Below are positions 14,290-20,981 of a stretch of 20,981 nt of DNA, one piece after another. The stretch's first letter is position 1. Each line of letters begins with the position of its first letter. The translations under genes were made by a program, and so were the position numbers. This stretch comes from a candidate division BRC1 bacterium ADurb.BinA292 (GTDB taxonomy: Bacteria > Sumerlaeota > Sumerlaeia > MVZB01), in NCBI GenBank assembly GCA_002068205.1, contig MVZB01000027.1:1-20981 (forward strand), read 5' to 3'. The notes under the pieces are model-generated. The model was not told the DNA's origin. It was given only the letters and a program-made list of their open reading frames with translations, and made no database searches.

Positions 14290-14961
14290 TCAATCCAGCG
14301 TTCCGTTGAGGACGAGGAGCGCTTCCTGGCGCGGCGTGACCAGCTCGCGCAACTCCTCGCGGGCCTCCTTCAGCTTGGCCTCGCGATCGGCCGCCGCCTT
14401 GCGGAAGGCATCGAGCTTCTCCTGCAGGGATTCGGCCGACGTGTTCTGGTTGTCGAGCGCTTCCTGCAGCGCCGCGGCCTCGGGAGCCGGCTCGCCGCCG
14501 AAGCCGGCGCGCGGCCCGCGGTTGCCGTCGCCGTCGCCGCCGCGACCCCGCATGCCGAATCCGCCGAACATCATTCCGGTGGCCATCGGCATCCGCAGTT
14601 CGTTGATCTTCTCGATCTTCGGCTGCAGGACGGCCCATTCCTCATCCGACGCGCCCAGCGTCTCCTTCATCCGCTCGTTCATCATGTCGCGCCACCGGCC
14701 GGGGTCCCAGCCTTCGCCGCGCTGCCGCTGGAAGCTGGAGCGCATCTCCTCGCGCGTGAGCTTGCCGTCGCCGTCGGCGTCGAGCCGCGCGAACCGTTCG
14801 GCCGGTCCGCCGAACTCCTCCGCGGTCACCACGCCGTCGCTGTTCTGGTCCATCCGGTCGAACCGGCCTTCACGCTCGCCCGGCTGAGCCTCCGCCGTCG
14901 GCAGTCCGCCCAGGAGCAGCCAACAGGCCATCAGTGTCATCCACCCGAGCTTTCGTCTCAT
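14290..14961 (-). CDS. Secreted EF-hand protein heading the T2SS operon
   Basis: A 223-residue exported protein of unknown function. It has a signal peptide (1-25, cleavage after AEA) and two complete calcium EF-hand loops: D38-x-N-x-D-G-x-V...E49 and D61-x-D-x-D-G-x-L...E72. After these come a helical segment with SDEEWAVLQPKIEKI (105-119), a Gly/Arg/Asp-rich linker (130-155) and a long charged helical C-terminus (161-215), likely coiled coil. Similar EF-hand plus DEEW-helix proteins are, to my knowledge, common in Planctomycetes-like genomes, without known role. AAGGGAGAG seven bases before the ATG fixes the start. As first gene, ten bases ahead of gspE, it is likely an accessory periplasmic component or a substrate of the system, but that is inference from position alone. 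Confidence 0.85.
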   Translation of the reverse strand: MRRKLGWMTLMACWLLLGGLPTAEAQPGEREGRFDRMDQNSDGVVTAEEFGGPAERFARLDADGDGKLTREEMRSSFQRQRGEGWDPGRWRDMMNERMKETLGASDEEWAVLQPKIEKINELRMPMATGMMFGGFGMRGRGGDGDGNRGPRAGFGGEPAPEAAALQEALDNQNTSAESLQEKLDAFRKAAADREAKLKEAREELRELVTPRQEALLVLNGTLD

Positions 14962-14968
14962 GGTGCAT

Positions 14969-14977
14969 CTCTCCCTT
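14969..14977 (-). promoter_or_regulatory. Shine-Dalgarno of the operon's first gene
   Basis: The minus strand reads AAGGGAGAG, seven bases before the ATG at 14961. It decides the start of the EF-hand gene and marks the beginning of the long minus-strand operon; the operon promoter should lie upstream, between here and about 15300. Confidence 0.75.
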
Positions 14978-15113
14978 GCAGTCAGATGTGCGTGGCGGGA
15001 TCAAGGCGCCACGTCACCCAGGCAGAGCAAATCCGGTTCCAGCCGCGGATATTTCATTTTTTTGGGATTGCGCACCCGGATGGCGCGCATGATTTGCCGC
15101 TGGGCGGCCCCTG

Positions 15114-15136
15114 GCCTGTGCAAGGCTTGCACAGGC
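15114..15136. promoter_or_regulatory. 23-bp near-perfect palindrome, candidate operator
   Basis: Perfect 11-bp arms GCCTGTGCAAG and CTTGCACAGGC flank a single central G. With a one-base centre it cannot form a normal RNA hairpin loop without losing pairs, so a dimeric DNA-binding protein is the likely reader. The inner TGCAAG/CTTGCA half-sites resemble those of LacI-family regulators, and a gene for such a protein starts about 420 bp away. It lies about 150 bp upstream of the first gene of the T2SS operon. Confidence 0.6.
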
Positions 15137-15557
15137 GTTCCCCGGGGCGCACCGCAGCGTACGCTCGTTGTACGTTGGGCGTCGCGCACGTACGGTGATC
15201 GATGAAAATCCCCCGCGAACCCCCGCGTTCCCTCCACCCCTTCATCTTTCGCGCCACTTTTCAAGAAAATCGCTTATTGTTTCGGGGTCGGGTGGTTCAG
15301 TAGCGAGGTCTCGGTGGAATGCGTCCCGCGTCCGTTCTCGCGAACGCGGCGCGCGGGTCGCCGGCGTCGGCCTGCAACCGTAAGTTTCGATCTCCACCCA
15401 CTTGGTAAATAAGGGCTGGCCAATTCCGTCAGTTTTGACTTGCAAAAGCAGCCGGAACAAGACTTATTGGTTTCATTCGGGCGAACGGTCCCGCAAGGGC
15501 GGATCGTCTCGCGCGGATCATTCACGGGGGGCCCGCCGGGGCGCGGCGGCGCGCAGC

Positions 15558-16607
15558 ATGCCCAAGGTTTCACGCAAGGCCGTCACCCTTTCCACGCTGG
15601 CCCGGGAGCTGGGGCTGTCGACGGCGACCGTTTCGTACGTGGTCAACGGCCAGGTGCGCCAGCAGAAGATCTCGCCGGCGACGGCGGAGCGGGTGCTGCG
15701 GGCGGCGGCGGAAGCCGGCTACGTCCCCAATCGCCTGGCGCACGGCCTGCACATCCGCCGGTCGGGGGTCGTCGGCGTCATTGTGGAAAACTTCCGCCAT
15801 GGCTGGGCCGACCGCGTGCTGGAGGGTCTGCAGGAGGTTCTGGACCAATACAGCTTCACGGTTTTTTCCGCGCTGCATCGCGGCGACAGCAAGCGCGAAC
15901 AGCGCGAGGTGCAATCCCTGCTCGAGCGGCGGGCCGACGCCATCCTGACCTTTCCGCTGCCCGGCAGCCGCAGCCTGTATGAGCGGATCGTGCGTCACGG
16001 GCCGCCGCTGCTGTTCCTGGGCGACGCCTTTGAGGACTTCCCGCAGGTCAGCTATGTGGCCTGGGACGCCAGCGCCGGCGTGCGCCGCGCGGTGGAGCAT
16101 CTGGCCGGCGGCGGGCGGAAGAAGATCGGCTATCTGGCGGTGCGGCGCGACTCGATCGTCCACCGCGAGCGCCACGACGCGTTCCACGAGGCGCTGCGCG
16201 AACACGATCTGCCGGTCAACCCGGCCTGGATCGGCGAGGGCAAGGCCGAGTCGCAGGCGGGGCTCCAGCCGCTCGTGCAGCGGCTGATCCGCCGGATGTT
16301 CGAGCAGTCCAGGGACCGGCCCGATGCCCTGATCGTCGCATCGGACCTGATGGCGCTCCATGCGCTGGCGCTGCTGCGCTACATCGGCCTGCGGGTTCCC
16401 GAGGACGTGGCCGTGATCGGGATGGGCGACTCGACGTCGGGTGGTTTGCCGGGGATCGAGCTGACGACGATCAGCGAACCGTGCGAGGAGATCGGCCGGG
16501 TGGCGGGAGAACTGGCGCTGCACCTGATCGAAGACAAGCAGGCGCGGCCGATGGTGCGGTTCGTGCCGGGGGACCGGCTGGTCGTGCGCCGCACCACCGC
16601 CGGCTGA
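15558..16607 (+). CDS. LacI/GalR-family transcriptional regulator
   Basis: A 349-residue DNA-binding regulator. The N-terminal LacI helix-turn-helix (TLSTLARELGLSTATVSYVV, 10-29) is followed by the hinge helix (VPNRLAHGLHIRRSG, 56-70) that inserts in the minor groove, and a periplasmic-binding-protein-like effector domain (71-349) with the usual landmarks VGVIVENF, HLAGGGRKKIGYLA, ALIVASDLMALHAL, VPEDVAVIGMGD and LTTISEPCEEIGR. The ligand, usually a sugar in this family, cannot be told. The start is put at 15558 because it gives the standard distance to the HTH; an in-frame ATG at 15402 would add 52 low-complexity residues and swallow the likely promoter. The ribosome site is weak. It is divergent from the T2SS operon and convergent with dnaJ; autoregulation or control of the operon through the nearby palindrome is possible. 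Confidence 0.93.
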   Translation: MPKVSRKAVTLSTLARELGLSTATVSYVVNGQVRQQKISPATAERVLRAAAEAGYVPNRLAHGLHIRRSGVVGVIVENFRHGWADRVLEGLQEVLDQYSFTVFSALHRGDSKREQREVQSLLERRADAILTFPLPGSRSLYERIVRHGPPLLFLGDAFEDFPQVSYVAWDASAGVRRAVEHLAGGGRKKIGYLAVRRDSIVHRERHDAFHEALREHDLPVNPAWIGEGKAESQAGLQPLVQRLIRRMFEQSRDRPDALIVASDLMALHALALLRYIGLRVPEDVAVIGMGDSTSGGLPGIELTTISEPCEEIGRVAGELALHLIEDKQARPMVRFVPGDRLVVRRTTAG

Positions 16608-16627
16608 GGGGCGTCATCCGGCCGGCG
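16598..16627. terminator. Possible hairpin between convergent genes
   Basis: CGCCGGC (16598-16604) pairs with GCCGGCG (16621-16627), giving a 7-bp GC stem with a 16-base loop across the end of the lacI-type gene and the 24-bp gap to the dnaJ stop. No T-run follows on either strand, so intrinsic termination is uncertain. Confidence 0.25.
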
Positions 16628-16631
16628 AGGT

Positions 16632-17792
16632 TCAGTCGTCCAGGCCGAGGCTTTGTTTGAACCGGTCGAAGAATCCGCGGTCTTCCTGCAACTTCTCGTC
16701 GCCCGAGGCGGCGGCATAGTCGCGCAGCAGCTCGCGCTGGCGGTCGGTCAGCCGGGTCGGCACGACCAGCTTGGCGTGGACATACAGATCGCCGCGCATG
16801 GCGTCGTCGTGATCGCGCTGGGGAACGCCGAGGTTGTGCAGGCGGAAGCGGTCGCCCGGCTGGGTTCCCGCGGGGATCTTCAGTTCCTGCGCGCCCCAGG
16901 GGGTTTCCACGGAGATCGTGTCGCCGAGCGCGGCCTGGGGGAAACTGATCGGCAGCTCGCAGTGCAGGTCGAAGCCCTCGCGGACGAAGCGCTTGTGGGG
17001 TCGGACGTTCAGGACGATGTAGAGGTCGCCGCGTTCGCCGCCGGGGGGGCCGGCTTCGCCTTCGCCGAGCATGCGAAGCTGCGTGCCGGTTTCCACGCCG
17101 CGCGGCACTTCGACCTTGAGCGTGACCTTTTCCTTGACGCGGCCCTGGCCGCCGCATTCGGGGCAGGGATTGCGCACGACCTGGCCGCTGCCGCCGCAGA
17201 CGTCGCAGGTGGTGGTGAGGCTGAAGAACCCTTGGGTGACGCGCAGTTGGCCGTGGCCGCCGCAGCGCTGGCAGGTTTCGGGTCGCGTGCCGGGCTGAGC
17301 GCCGCTGCCGCCGCACTTGAGGCAGGATTCGAGGCGCCGGAGGGTGATCTCGCTGGTCTTGCCGCGCAGGACGTCCTCCAGGTCGATATCCAGCCGGAGG
17401 CGCAAGTCGCGCCCGCGCGGCCGGCCGCGGCGCGAACGGCCGCCCCCCATGGAGCCGAACCCGAACAGATTGCCGAACAGGTCGCCGAAGATATCCTGGA
17501 ATTCGGAGGCGTGGTGGAAGTCGTCCCAGGTGAAGCCGCCGTGGCGGAACGCGCCGCGGACGCCCTCGTAGCCGTGGGCGTCGTACATTCGCCGTTTCTG
17601 GGGATCGCTCAGAACCTCGTAGGCCTCCGAAACCTCTTTGAAGCGCTCCTCGGCCTCGGGGTCGCCCGGGTTGCGGTCGGGATGATACTTGAGCGCGAGC
17701 TTGCGGTAGGCCTTTTTGATCTCGTCGGGCGAAGCCGAGCGCTCCACCCCCAGCGTCTTGTAGTAGTCCTTGCTGCCGGTCGCCATGCTCAT
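16632..17792 (-). CDS. dnaJ: Chaperone DnaJ (Hsp40)
   Basis: Type I DnaJ co-chaperone of DnaK, 386 residues, normal length. J domain at about 8-72 with catalytic HPD (37-39) and the usual FKEVSEAYEVLSD; Gly/Phe-rich region (about 78-126); zinc domain with four CxxCxGxG motifs, CLKCGGSG (157), CQRCGGHG (174), CDVCGGSG (196) and CPECGGQG (210); then two beta-sandwich substrate domains (VEVPRGVETGTQLRM, RGDLYIVLNVRPHKRF, LKIPAGTQPGDRFRL, RGDLYVHAKLVVP). All functional residues are present. Two ATGs two codons apart can serve as start; GGAA lies before the first. There is no dnaK or grpE in view; the upstream gene is an unrelated membrane protein 118 bp away. Confidence 0.97.
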   Translation of the reverse strand: MSMATGSKDYYKTLGVERSASPDEIKKAYRKLALKYHPDRNPGDPEAEERFKEVSEAYEVLSDPQKRRMYDAHGYEGVRGAFRHGGFTWDDFHHASEFQDIFGDLFGNLFGFGSMGGGRSRRGRPRGRDLRLRLDIDLEDVLRGKTSEITLRRLESCLKCGGSGAQPGTRPETCQRCGGHGQLRVTQGFFSLTTTCDVCGGSGQVVRNPCPECGGQGRVKEKVTLKVEVPRGVETGTQLRMLGEGEAGPPGGERGDLYIVLNVRPHKRFVREGFDLHCELPISFPQAALGDTISVETPWGAQELKIPAGTQPGDRFRLHNLGVPQRDHDDAMRGDLYVHAKLVVPTRLTDRQRELLRDYAAASGDEKLQEDRGFFDRFKQSLGLDD

Positions 17793-17881
17793 ATTGATTC
17801 CGAATGAAACCCCGCGGGCAATGGAAATCTGTTCGCGCGTCGGTTTGGACGGTCCGGAACAGGAGGCCGGAGACCGCGCCG

Positions 17882-17899
17882 CCCTGTTTTAGCACAGGG
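17882..17899. terminator. Weak hairpin between GT-C-like gene and dnaJ
   Basis: CCCTGT and ACAGGG form a 6-bp stem with a 6-base loop just after the stop of the membrane-protein gene and before dnaJ. No T-run follows it. It may attenuate read-through or mark an mRNA end, but support is slight. Confidence 0.25.
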
Positions 17900-17910
17900 G
17901 CCGGCATGCC

Positions 17911-19995
17911 TCAAGGCAGGGTCGGGCGCAAATCGGCGATCCAGATGGCGGGGGTTCCCGCGGGGGGCGCCTCGATCCAGACCGGCCGCGCGCGCAGCGC
18001 GGCGAGAAACTCCAGATAGGCCTGCTTCTCGGCCGGCGCGGGGGGATCGACGGCGAATTCCGCCTCGGCGGGGAACGTGCGGACGAGCCCCGTCTGGTCG
18101 TCGCGCTCGACAAGCCGCCGGCGCCGCGGATCGTCCTCCAGCCGCAGCGGCGGGTGCATCGCGAGCAACCGGGCCTGCTCGAATTCGTTGACCAGCATGT
18201 GAGTATAGCCGGCGTCGGCCAGCCGCCGGCGGATCGACTCGGCCGAATCGGCGCCGCGCAGCGCATCGCGGATCGGCGTCCGATCGAAGACCGACGCCAG
18301 CGCAACGGGACGGCGGAAGTAATAGCCGCGGGCTTCGTGGATGGCGATCAGCCGCGCGTCGGCCGGCAGGCGGTCGACGGCGGCGAACATCGCGGCCGTC
18401 GCGCCAAGGCCATTGTGCAGGTACTCGGGCAGGGACACGCGGCCCATGGCCACGGCCGGCATGGCGAGCGCCCGCAGCGTCGCCAGTTGCAGCCGCAGCG
18501 GCCAGAGCGCGAACGCGGCAAGGATGACTGCGGAGGAAACCATGACGCATGTCCCGCGCCGGGGACCGGCCGCGCGCTGAACCACGCGCAGGGCGTCGCC
18601 CAGCAACAACGCCGACAGCACGATGACGGGGGCGAGGAATCGATCGGCGGCGTGGCGGAGTTGACCCCACAGCAACAGGCTGAAGACCAAGCCAAGGAGC
18701 AGCGCCGCGGCGGTTCGCGCGGAGCGACCGGCGAGCCAGCGCGCGCCGCGGCGCCGGCGCAGGGCCACCGCCCCGGCCGACAGCACCAGGGCGACGGCGA
18801 TCATCGGCCAGCCGTCCAGTTCCACCGCCAGCCTGCGGACCAGATTCGTCCAGTAATCAACATCCAGAGGAGAGAGCGGCTGATGGGTGGCCAGGAGGAA
18901 CTGGAGCCGCTCGGCGGACCAGGCGTCGGTCGGAAACAGACCGGCGAGAAAGGGGGCAAACGGATTGCCGACGGTCCGGCCCAGCCAGATCAACCAGGGG
19001 GCGAGCGCGGCGGCGGCGCCGGCGCCGAAGCCGGCCAGCTCGCGCCCGCAGGTGGGTTTCCCGCGGGCGGTCGCCACGACCACCGCCAGGAGCGGAAGCG
19101 CCACCGTTCCGGCATTCGTCCATTTGGCGGCGACGGCGCCGCCCGCGCACAGGCCGAGCGGGAAGGCCCAGGCGCGGCCGCGCCGCCCGGTGGCAAGCAG
19201 CAGCCCCGCCAGCATGAGCAGCGCGCCGGTCCAGTCGGTGAAGTTATCGAGCTGGAGTTTAAAGACGAGCGGGTGAGCGAGGACGGCGAGCCAGAGCCAC
19301 GGCCGGACAGGGGCGGGGAGCCGCAGACGCCGGGCCAGAGGGGCAAAGAGCAGCGTCGCCATGAGGAAGAGCAGCCAGTTCAGAAGGCCGGGGGCGGCGC
19401 CGCGGGCCCAGCCTTCGGCCGCGGCGGCAAGCGTGAAGAGCGCCTCGGTCGCCACCGGCTGGCGCGTGTAGAGGATGCCGGGGATCGGCTCAAACCGGCC
19501 GGTGGCGAAGCCATGTGTCACCAGCGCCAGATGGTATTCGAGCACATCGTAACTGAGCGGCGGGCTGAGCGCCGGCCAGAGCATCTGCAGGTGCCAGTGG
19601 CCGACGCAGATCCACCCGGCGAGCGCGAGAAGCCGGAAGAGCGAGGGGGGCGGTGCGCCGGCGCCTGGGAGCGCGGGCGCGGTCCGGCGCGACGCGCGCA
19701 GCCGGGCGATGCCGGTCGCCGCGAACGCCAGCCAGCCGGCCAACCCCAACCAGCGCCAGGGGAGGGTGAAGAGCAGGCCGCGGACCTGCCCCGCCACGAG
19801 CACGAGGATCGGGAGGGCGACGCAGCCGGCCGCCGCGCGCAGCAGCCATTGCTCCCACCACGATCGCGCCGGCCGGGGCAGGAGCGGCCAGCCCAGCAGC
19901 AGCAGGCAGCCGGCGACGGCCGCCGCCCCCAGGCAGGACTCGGGGCGCAACTGCCATGCCGCGCGGGCGGCGAGGCCCGGCGCCCATGGGTCCAT
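17911..19995 (-). CDS. GT-C/PMT-like polytopic membrane glycosyltransferase (predicted)
   Basis: A 694-residue inner-membrane protein with about ten or more hydrophobic segments up to residue 510 and a soluble C-terminal part (about 520-694). The first large periplasmic loop holds PPLSYDVLEYHLALVTHGFATGRF (145-168); an acidic pair such as D150/E153 in this loop, followed by a Y/H-rich helix, is the hallmark of GT-C lipid-sugar-dependent transferases (ArnT, PMT, GT39). A later GGAVAAKWTNAG (285-296) matches the conserved GxxxGxKxT membrane motif of this group. The C-terminal part has LPADARLIAIHEARGYYFRRPV, seen at the end of related uncharacterised membrane proteins. It would move a sugar from a polyprenyl carrier to an unknown acceptor outside the inner membrane. 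ATG overlaps the upstream lipoprotein stop as TAATG. Family level is fairly sure, substrate unknown. Confidence 0.7.
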   Translation of the reverse strand: MDPWAPGLAARAAWQLRPESCLGAAAVAGCLLLLGWPLLPRPARSWWEQWLLRAAAGCVALPILVLVAGQVRGLLFTLPWRWLGLAGWLAFAATGIARLRASRRTAPALPGAGAPPPSLFRLLALAGWICVGHWHLQMLWPALSPPLSYDVLEYHLALVTHGFATGRFEPIPGILYTRQPVATEALFTLAAAAEGWARGAAPGLLNWLLFLMATLLFAPLARRLRLPAPVRPWLWLAVLAHPLVFKLQLDNFTDWTGALLMLAGLLLATGRRGRAWAFPLGLCAGGAVAAKWTNAGTVALPLLAVVVATARGKPTCGRELAGFGAGAAAALAPWLIWLGRTVGNPFAPFLAGLFPTDAWSAERLQFLLATHQPLSPLDVDYWTNLVRRLAVELDGWPMIAVALVLSAGAVALRRRRGARWLAGRSARTAAALLLGLVFSLLLWGQLRHAADRFLAPVIVLSALLLGDALRVVQRAAGPRRGTCVMVSSAVILAAFALWPLRLQLATLRALAMPAVAMGRVSLPEYLHNGLGATAAMFAAVDRLPADARLIAIHEARGYYFRRPVALASVFDRTPIRDALRGADSAESIRRRLADAGYTHMLVNEFEQARLLAMHPPLRLEDDPRRRRLVERDDQTGLVRTFPAEAEFAVDPPAPAEKQAYLEFLAALRARPVWIEAPPAGTPAIWIADLRPTLP

Positions 19996-20783
19996 TACGT
20001 CCCCCCACCAACGCGCACGCGCAGCGATGGCGGCCTGATCTCTTCGGTGGGGCGCGGGATTTCCTGGCTCTGCCAGTTATCGTAGCGGTATTTGCGATGG
20101 AAGCTGTTGGTTCCCAGCGGCTCGCGGTCGATGCCGGTCGCCTCGCGCAGCGCGTTGGCGAGGTCCCGCGAGGCCCAGGCCAGGTCCTGCGCGATCAGGG
20201 CGTTGCCTTTGGGGGGATGGAAGCTGACGCCGATCATATACGGTCCGCCGGGGTGTTCGCGGGCGTCGGCGAAGAGAAGCAGTTCCTCGCCGTTGGCGGC
20301 GTTGACCAGCTTGCCTTCCCACTGGACGCGGGTGCGGCCGGCGCCAAAGCCCAGAATCCAGCGCAGCCAGCGATTCCCTTCGTTCCATTCAGTGACGGCG
20401 ACGCGCAATTGGTAATCGGGCTTCTCAAGGGGGACGGGGTCGGAGGGGGTGCCGACATCGCTGAAGATGGCCGTGCGCCAGATCTTATCGGCCAGGACGT
20501 TCTCGAAGTCGCGCCGCCAGGTCTCGTAGTAGGTTTCCCAGTCATCGGGTTTGGTCATTTTCGCCGTGCTGGCCATCACGGAGTCGAGGGGCGACAGGAC
20601 GTGGACTTCGAGCGTCCGGTCCTTGATCGCCTCAATCCGCGGATGGGCGTAGACGAGGTCGAGCGGCAGATCCATCCGCAGCGGGCGGTCGTCCAGGCGG
20701 ACGTAATAGCGATAGTGGACGCGGCCACAACCGGCCAGCGGCAGGAGCAGGAGCGCGAACAGAGCGAGCAGACGGGGCCTCAT
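19995..20783 (-). CDS. Outer-envelope lipoprotein, DUF4410-like
   Basis: A 262-residue lipoprotein: signal peptide with lipobox LAGC (lipidated C19; +2 is Gly, so outer-membrane sorting is possible). The body (about 55-215) has RTLEVHVLSPLDSVM, FENVLADKIWRTAIFSDV, a DYQLRVAVTEWNEGNRWLRWILGFGAGRTRV segment and VNAANGEELLLFADAREHPGG. The pattern of helix, then D-Y-x-L, then GFGAG and then a tGe turn is that of DUF4410-type envelope lipoproteins, whose function is unknown. The start at 20783 gives a proper lipoprotein leader and has AAGGA upstream; the in-frame ATG at 20951 would add 56 Pro/Ala/Arg-rich residues. It forms a two-gene unit with the GT-C-like gene, so a role in envelope glycan or protein glycosylation is possible but unproven. 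Confidence 0.75.
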   Translation of the reverse strand: MRPRLLALFALLLLPLAGCGRVHYRYYVRLDDRPLRMDLPLDLVYAHPRIEAIKDRTLEVHVLSPLDSVMASTAKMTKPDDWETYYETWRRDFENVLADKIWRTAIFSDVGTPSDPVPLEKPDYQLRVAVTEWNEGNRWLRWILGFGAGRTRVQWEGKLVNAANGEELLLFADAREHPGGPYMIGVSFHPPKGNALIAQDLAWASRDLANALREATGIDREPLGTNSFHRKYRYDNWQSQEIPRPTEEIRPPSLRVRVGGGT

Positions 20784-20951
20784 GCGGGGCGGGTATCCTT
20801 GGGGGATGTCGGCGGCGTCGGGGGTCGACGCCGCGCGCGGAGTCGGGCCAGGGGCGCCGGTCGGGCCGTTCGAACGGCGACCGCCCGCGGCGGGCGTCGT
20901 GGATGGCGCGTTGGGGCGCGGGTGGGCGTCGTCCGGCATCGACAGGACCAT

Positions 20952-20981
20952 ATGTCGCGATTGGCGGTCGCGGTCGACGCA
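20952..20981 (+). CDS. Start of a divergent gene, possibly plsX (10 codons)
   Basis: Ten codons, MSRLAVAVDA, run into the window end, preceded by CAGGA at good distance. This resembles the N-terminus of PlsX (phosphate acyltransferase of phospholipid synthesis), which typically begins with a strand reading I-A-V-D-A-M-G-G-D. No rpmF-like frame is visible just upstream, although rpmF often precedes plsX. Ten residues cannot prove the identity. Confidence 0.4.
   Translation, partial: MSRLAVAVDA

Larger units (their letters stand above)
14962..15557. other. Divergent intergenic region between T2SS operon and lacI-type gene
   Basis: About 600 bp without a convincing gene, more AT-rich in places than its surroundings (T-rich at 15050-15064, A/T patches at 15255-15285 and 15400-15470). 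It must carry the promoters of two divergent units. Visible items are the 23-bp palindrome at 15114-15136, a 10-bp palindrome AGCGTACGCT at 15156-15165, an inverted pair GTACGT/ACGTAC at 15170-15193, and a possible -35 box TTGACT at 15435-15440 facing the lacI-type gene with no good -10 partner. A tiny frame of 18 codons (15057-15001, minus) is open just before the EF-hand gene but lacks a ribosome site. No tRNA or riboswitch was recognised. Confidence 0.7.

Noticed and set aside
13726..15198. 490-residue plus-strand open frame, and 13026-14255 in another frame
   Set aside because: Both are shadows of gspE and the EF-hand gene, which carry all expected catalytic and calcium motifs on the minus strand.
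15001..15264. 87-residue minus-strand frame upstream of the EF-hand gene
   Set aside because: No ribosome site, no recognisable motif, and it spans the palindromes and the presumed promoter region.
15230..15265. Sigma54-type -24/-12 promoter for the operon (TGGCGCG on the minus strand)
   Set aside because: The -24-like element has no GC/TTGC element at the required distance, and the operon's own regulator lacks GAFTGA, so there is no support.
15402..15557. N-terminal extension of the LacI-type regulator from an upstream ATG
   Set aside because: It would place 52 low-complexity residues before the HTH and cover the likely promoter; LacI proteins begin a few residues before the HTH.
16653..17807. 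384-residue plus-strand open frame
   Set aside because: Antisense to dnaJ, whose four zinc motifs and HPD leave no doubt about the coding strand.
18154..20085. 643-residue plus-strand open frame
   Set aside because: Antisense to the GT-C-like membrane protein; Gln/Arg/Gly/Glu-rich without hydrophobic core or known motif.
20784..20951. 56-residue N-terminal extension of the lipoprotein
   Set aside because: It is Pro/Ala/Arg-rich and would bury the signal peptide and lipobox; the internal ATG has a ribosome site.

Overview
This window comes from a GC-rich bacterium (about two-thirds G+C by eye) with a Gram-negative type envelope, since it encodes a secretin, type II secretion pseudopilins and a lipoprotein. 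Several traits fit an uncultured diderm lineage such as Planctomycetes, Verrucomicrobia/Lentisphaerae, Hydrogenedentota or Sumerlaeota better than a proteobacterium: PilM/PilN/PilO-type proteins in place of GspL/GspM, a secretin split over two genes, and a secreted EF-hand protein at the head of the operon. This placement is inference; there is no rRNA or marker gene to prove it.

Layout. Positions 14961 down to 1 (minus strand) form one tightly packed block of 16 genes, most of them overlapping by ATGA or TAATG or separated by a few bases. In transcription order they are: secreted EF-hand protein, gspE, gspF, gspG, gspH, gspI, gspJ, gspK, a pilM-like, a pilN-like and a pilO-like gene, a gspC-like gene, an N-domain half of GspD, a secretin half of GspD, a membrane sensor histidine kinase, and an NtrC-type response regulator cut off by the window edge. 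About 600 bp of non-coding DNA (14962-15557) follows. It carries a strong 23-bp palindrome and separates the operon from a divergent LacI-family regulator gene (15558-16607, plus strand). Convergent to that gene is a second minus-strand group: a DUF4410-like lipoprotein gene, a large GT-C-type membrane protein gene and dnaJ (20783 to 16632). The last 30 bases on the plus strand look like the first ten codons of a divergent gene, possibly plsX.

How the genes work together. The operon encodes nearly a whole type II secretion apparatus: ATPase (GspE), platform (GspF), pseudopilus (GspG, H, I, J, K), inner-membrane assembly proteins (PilM, PilN and PilO types), linker (GspC type) and outer-membrane channel (two-part GspD). 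No prepilin peptidase (GspO) is present, so it must lie elsewhere. A two-component system is translationally coupled to the secretin gene, which suggests that the secretion machine or its cargo load is sensed or controlled.

Most interesting points. (1) The GspD split falls inside an N-type domain: the first protein ends with the front half of the fold, and the second, which has its own signal peptide, starts with the back half. (2) The response regulator has a sigma54-activator AAA+ domain that has lost the GAFTGA loop, the Walker B Asp and one arginine finger, so it probably does not activate sigma54 in the usual way. (3) The intergenic palindrome is a good operator candidate for the LacI-type regulator.
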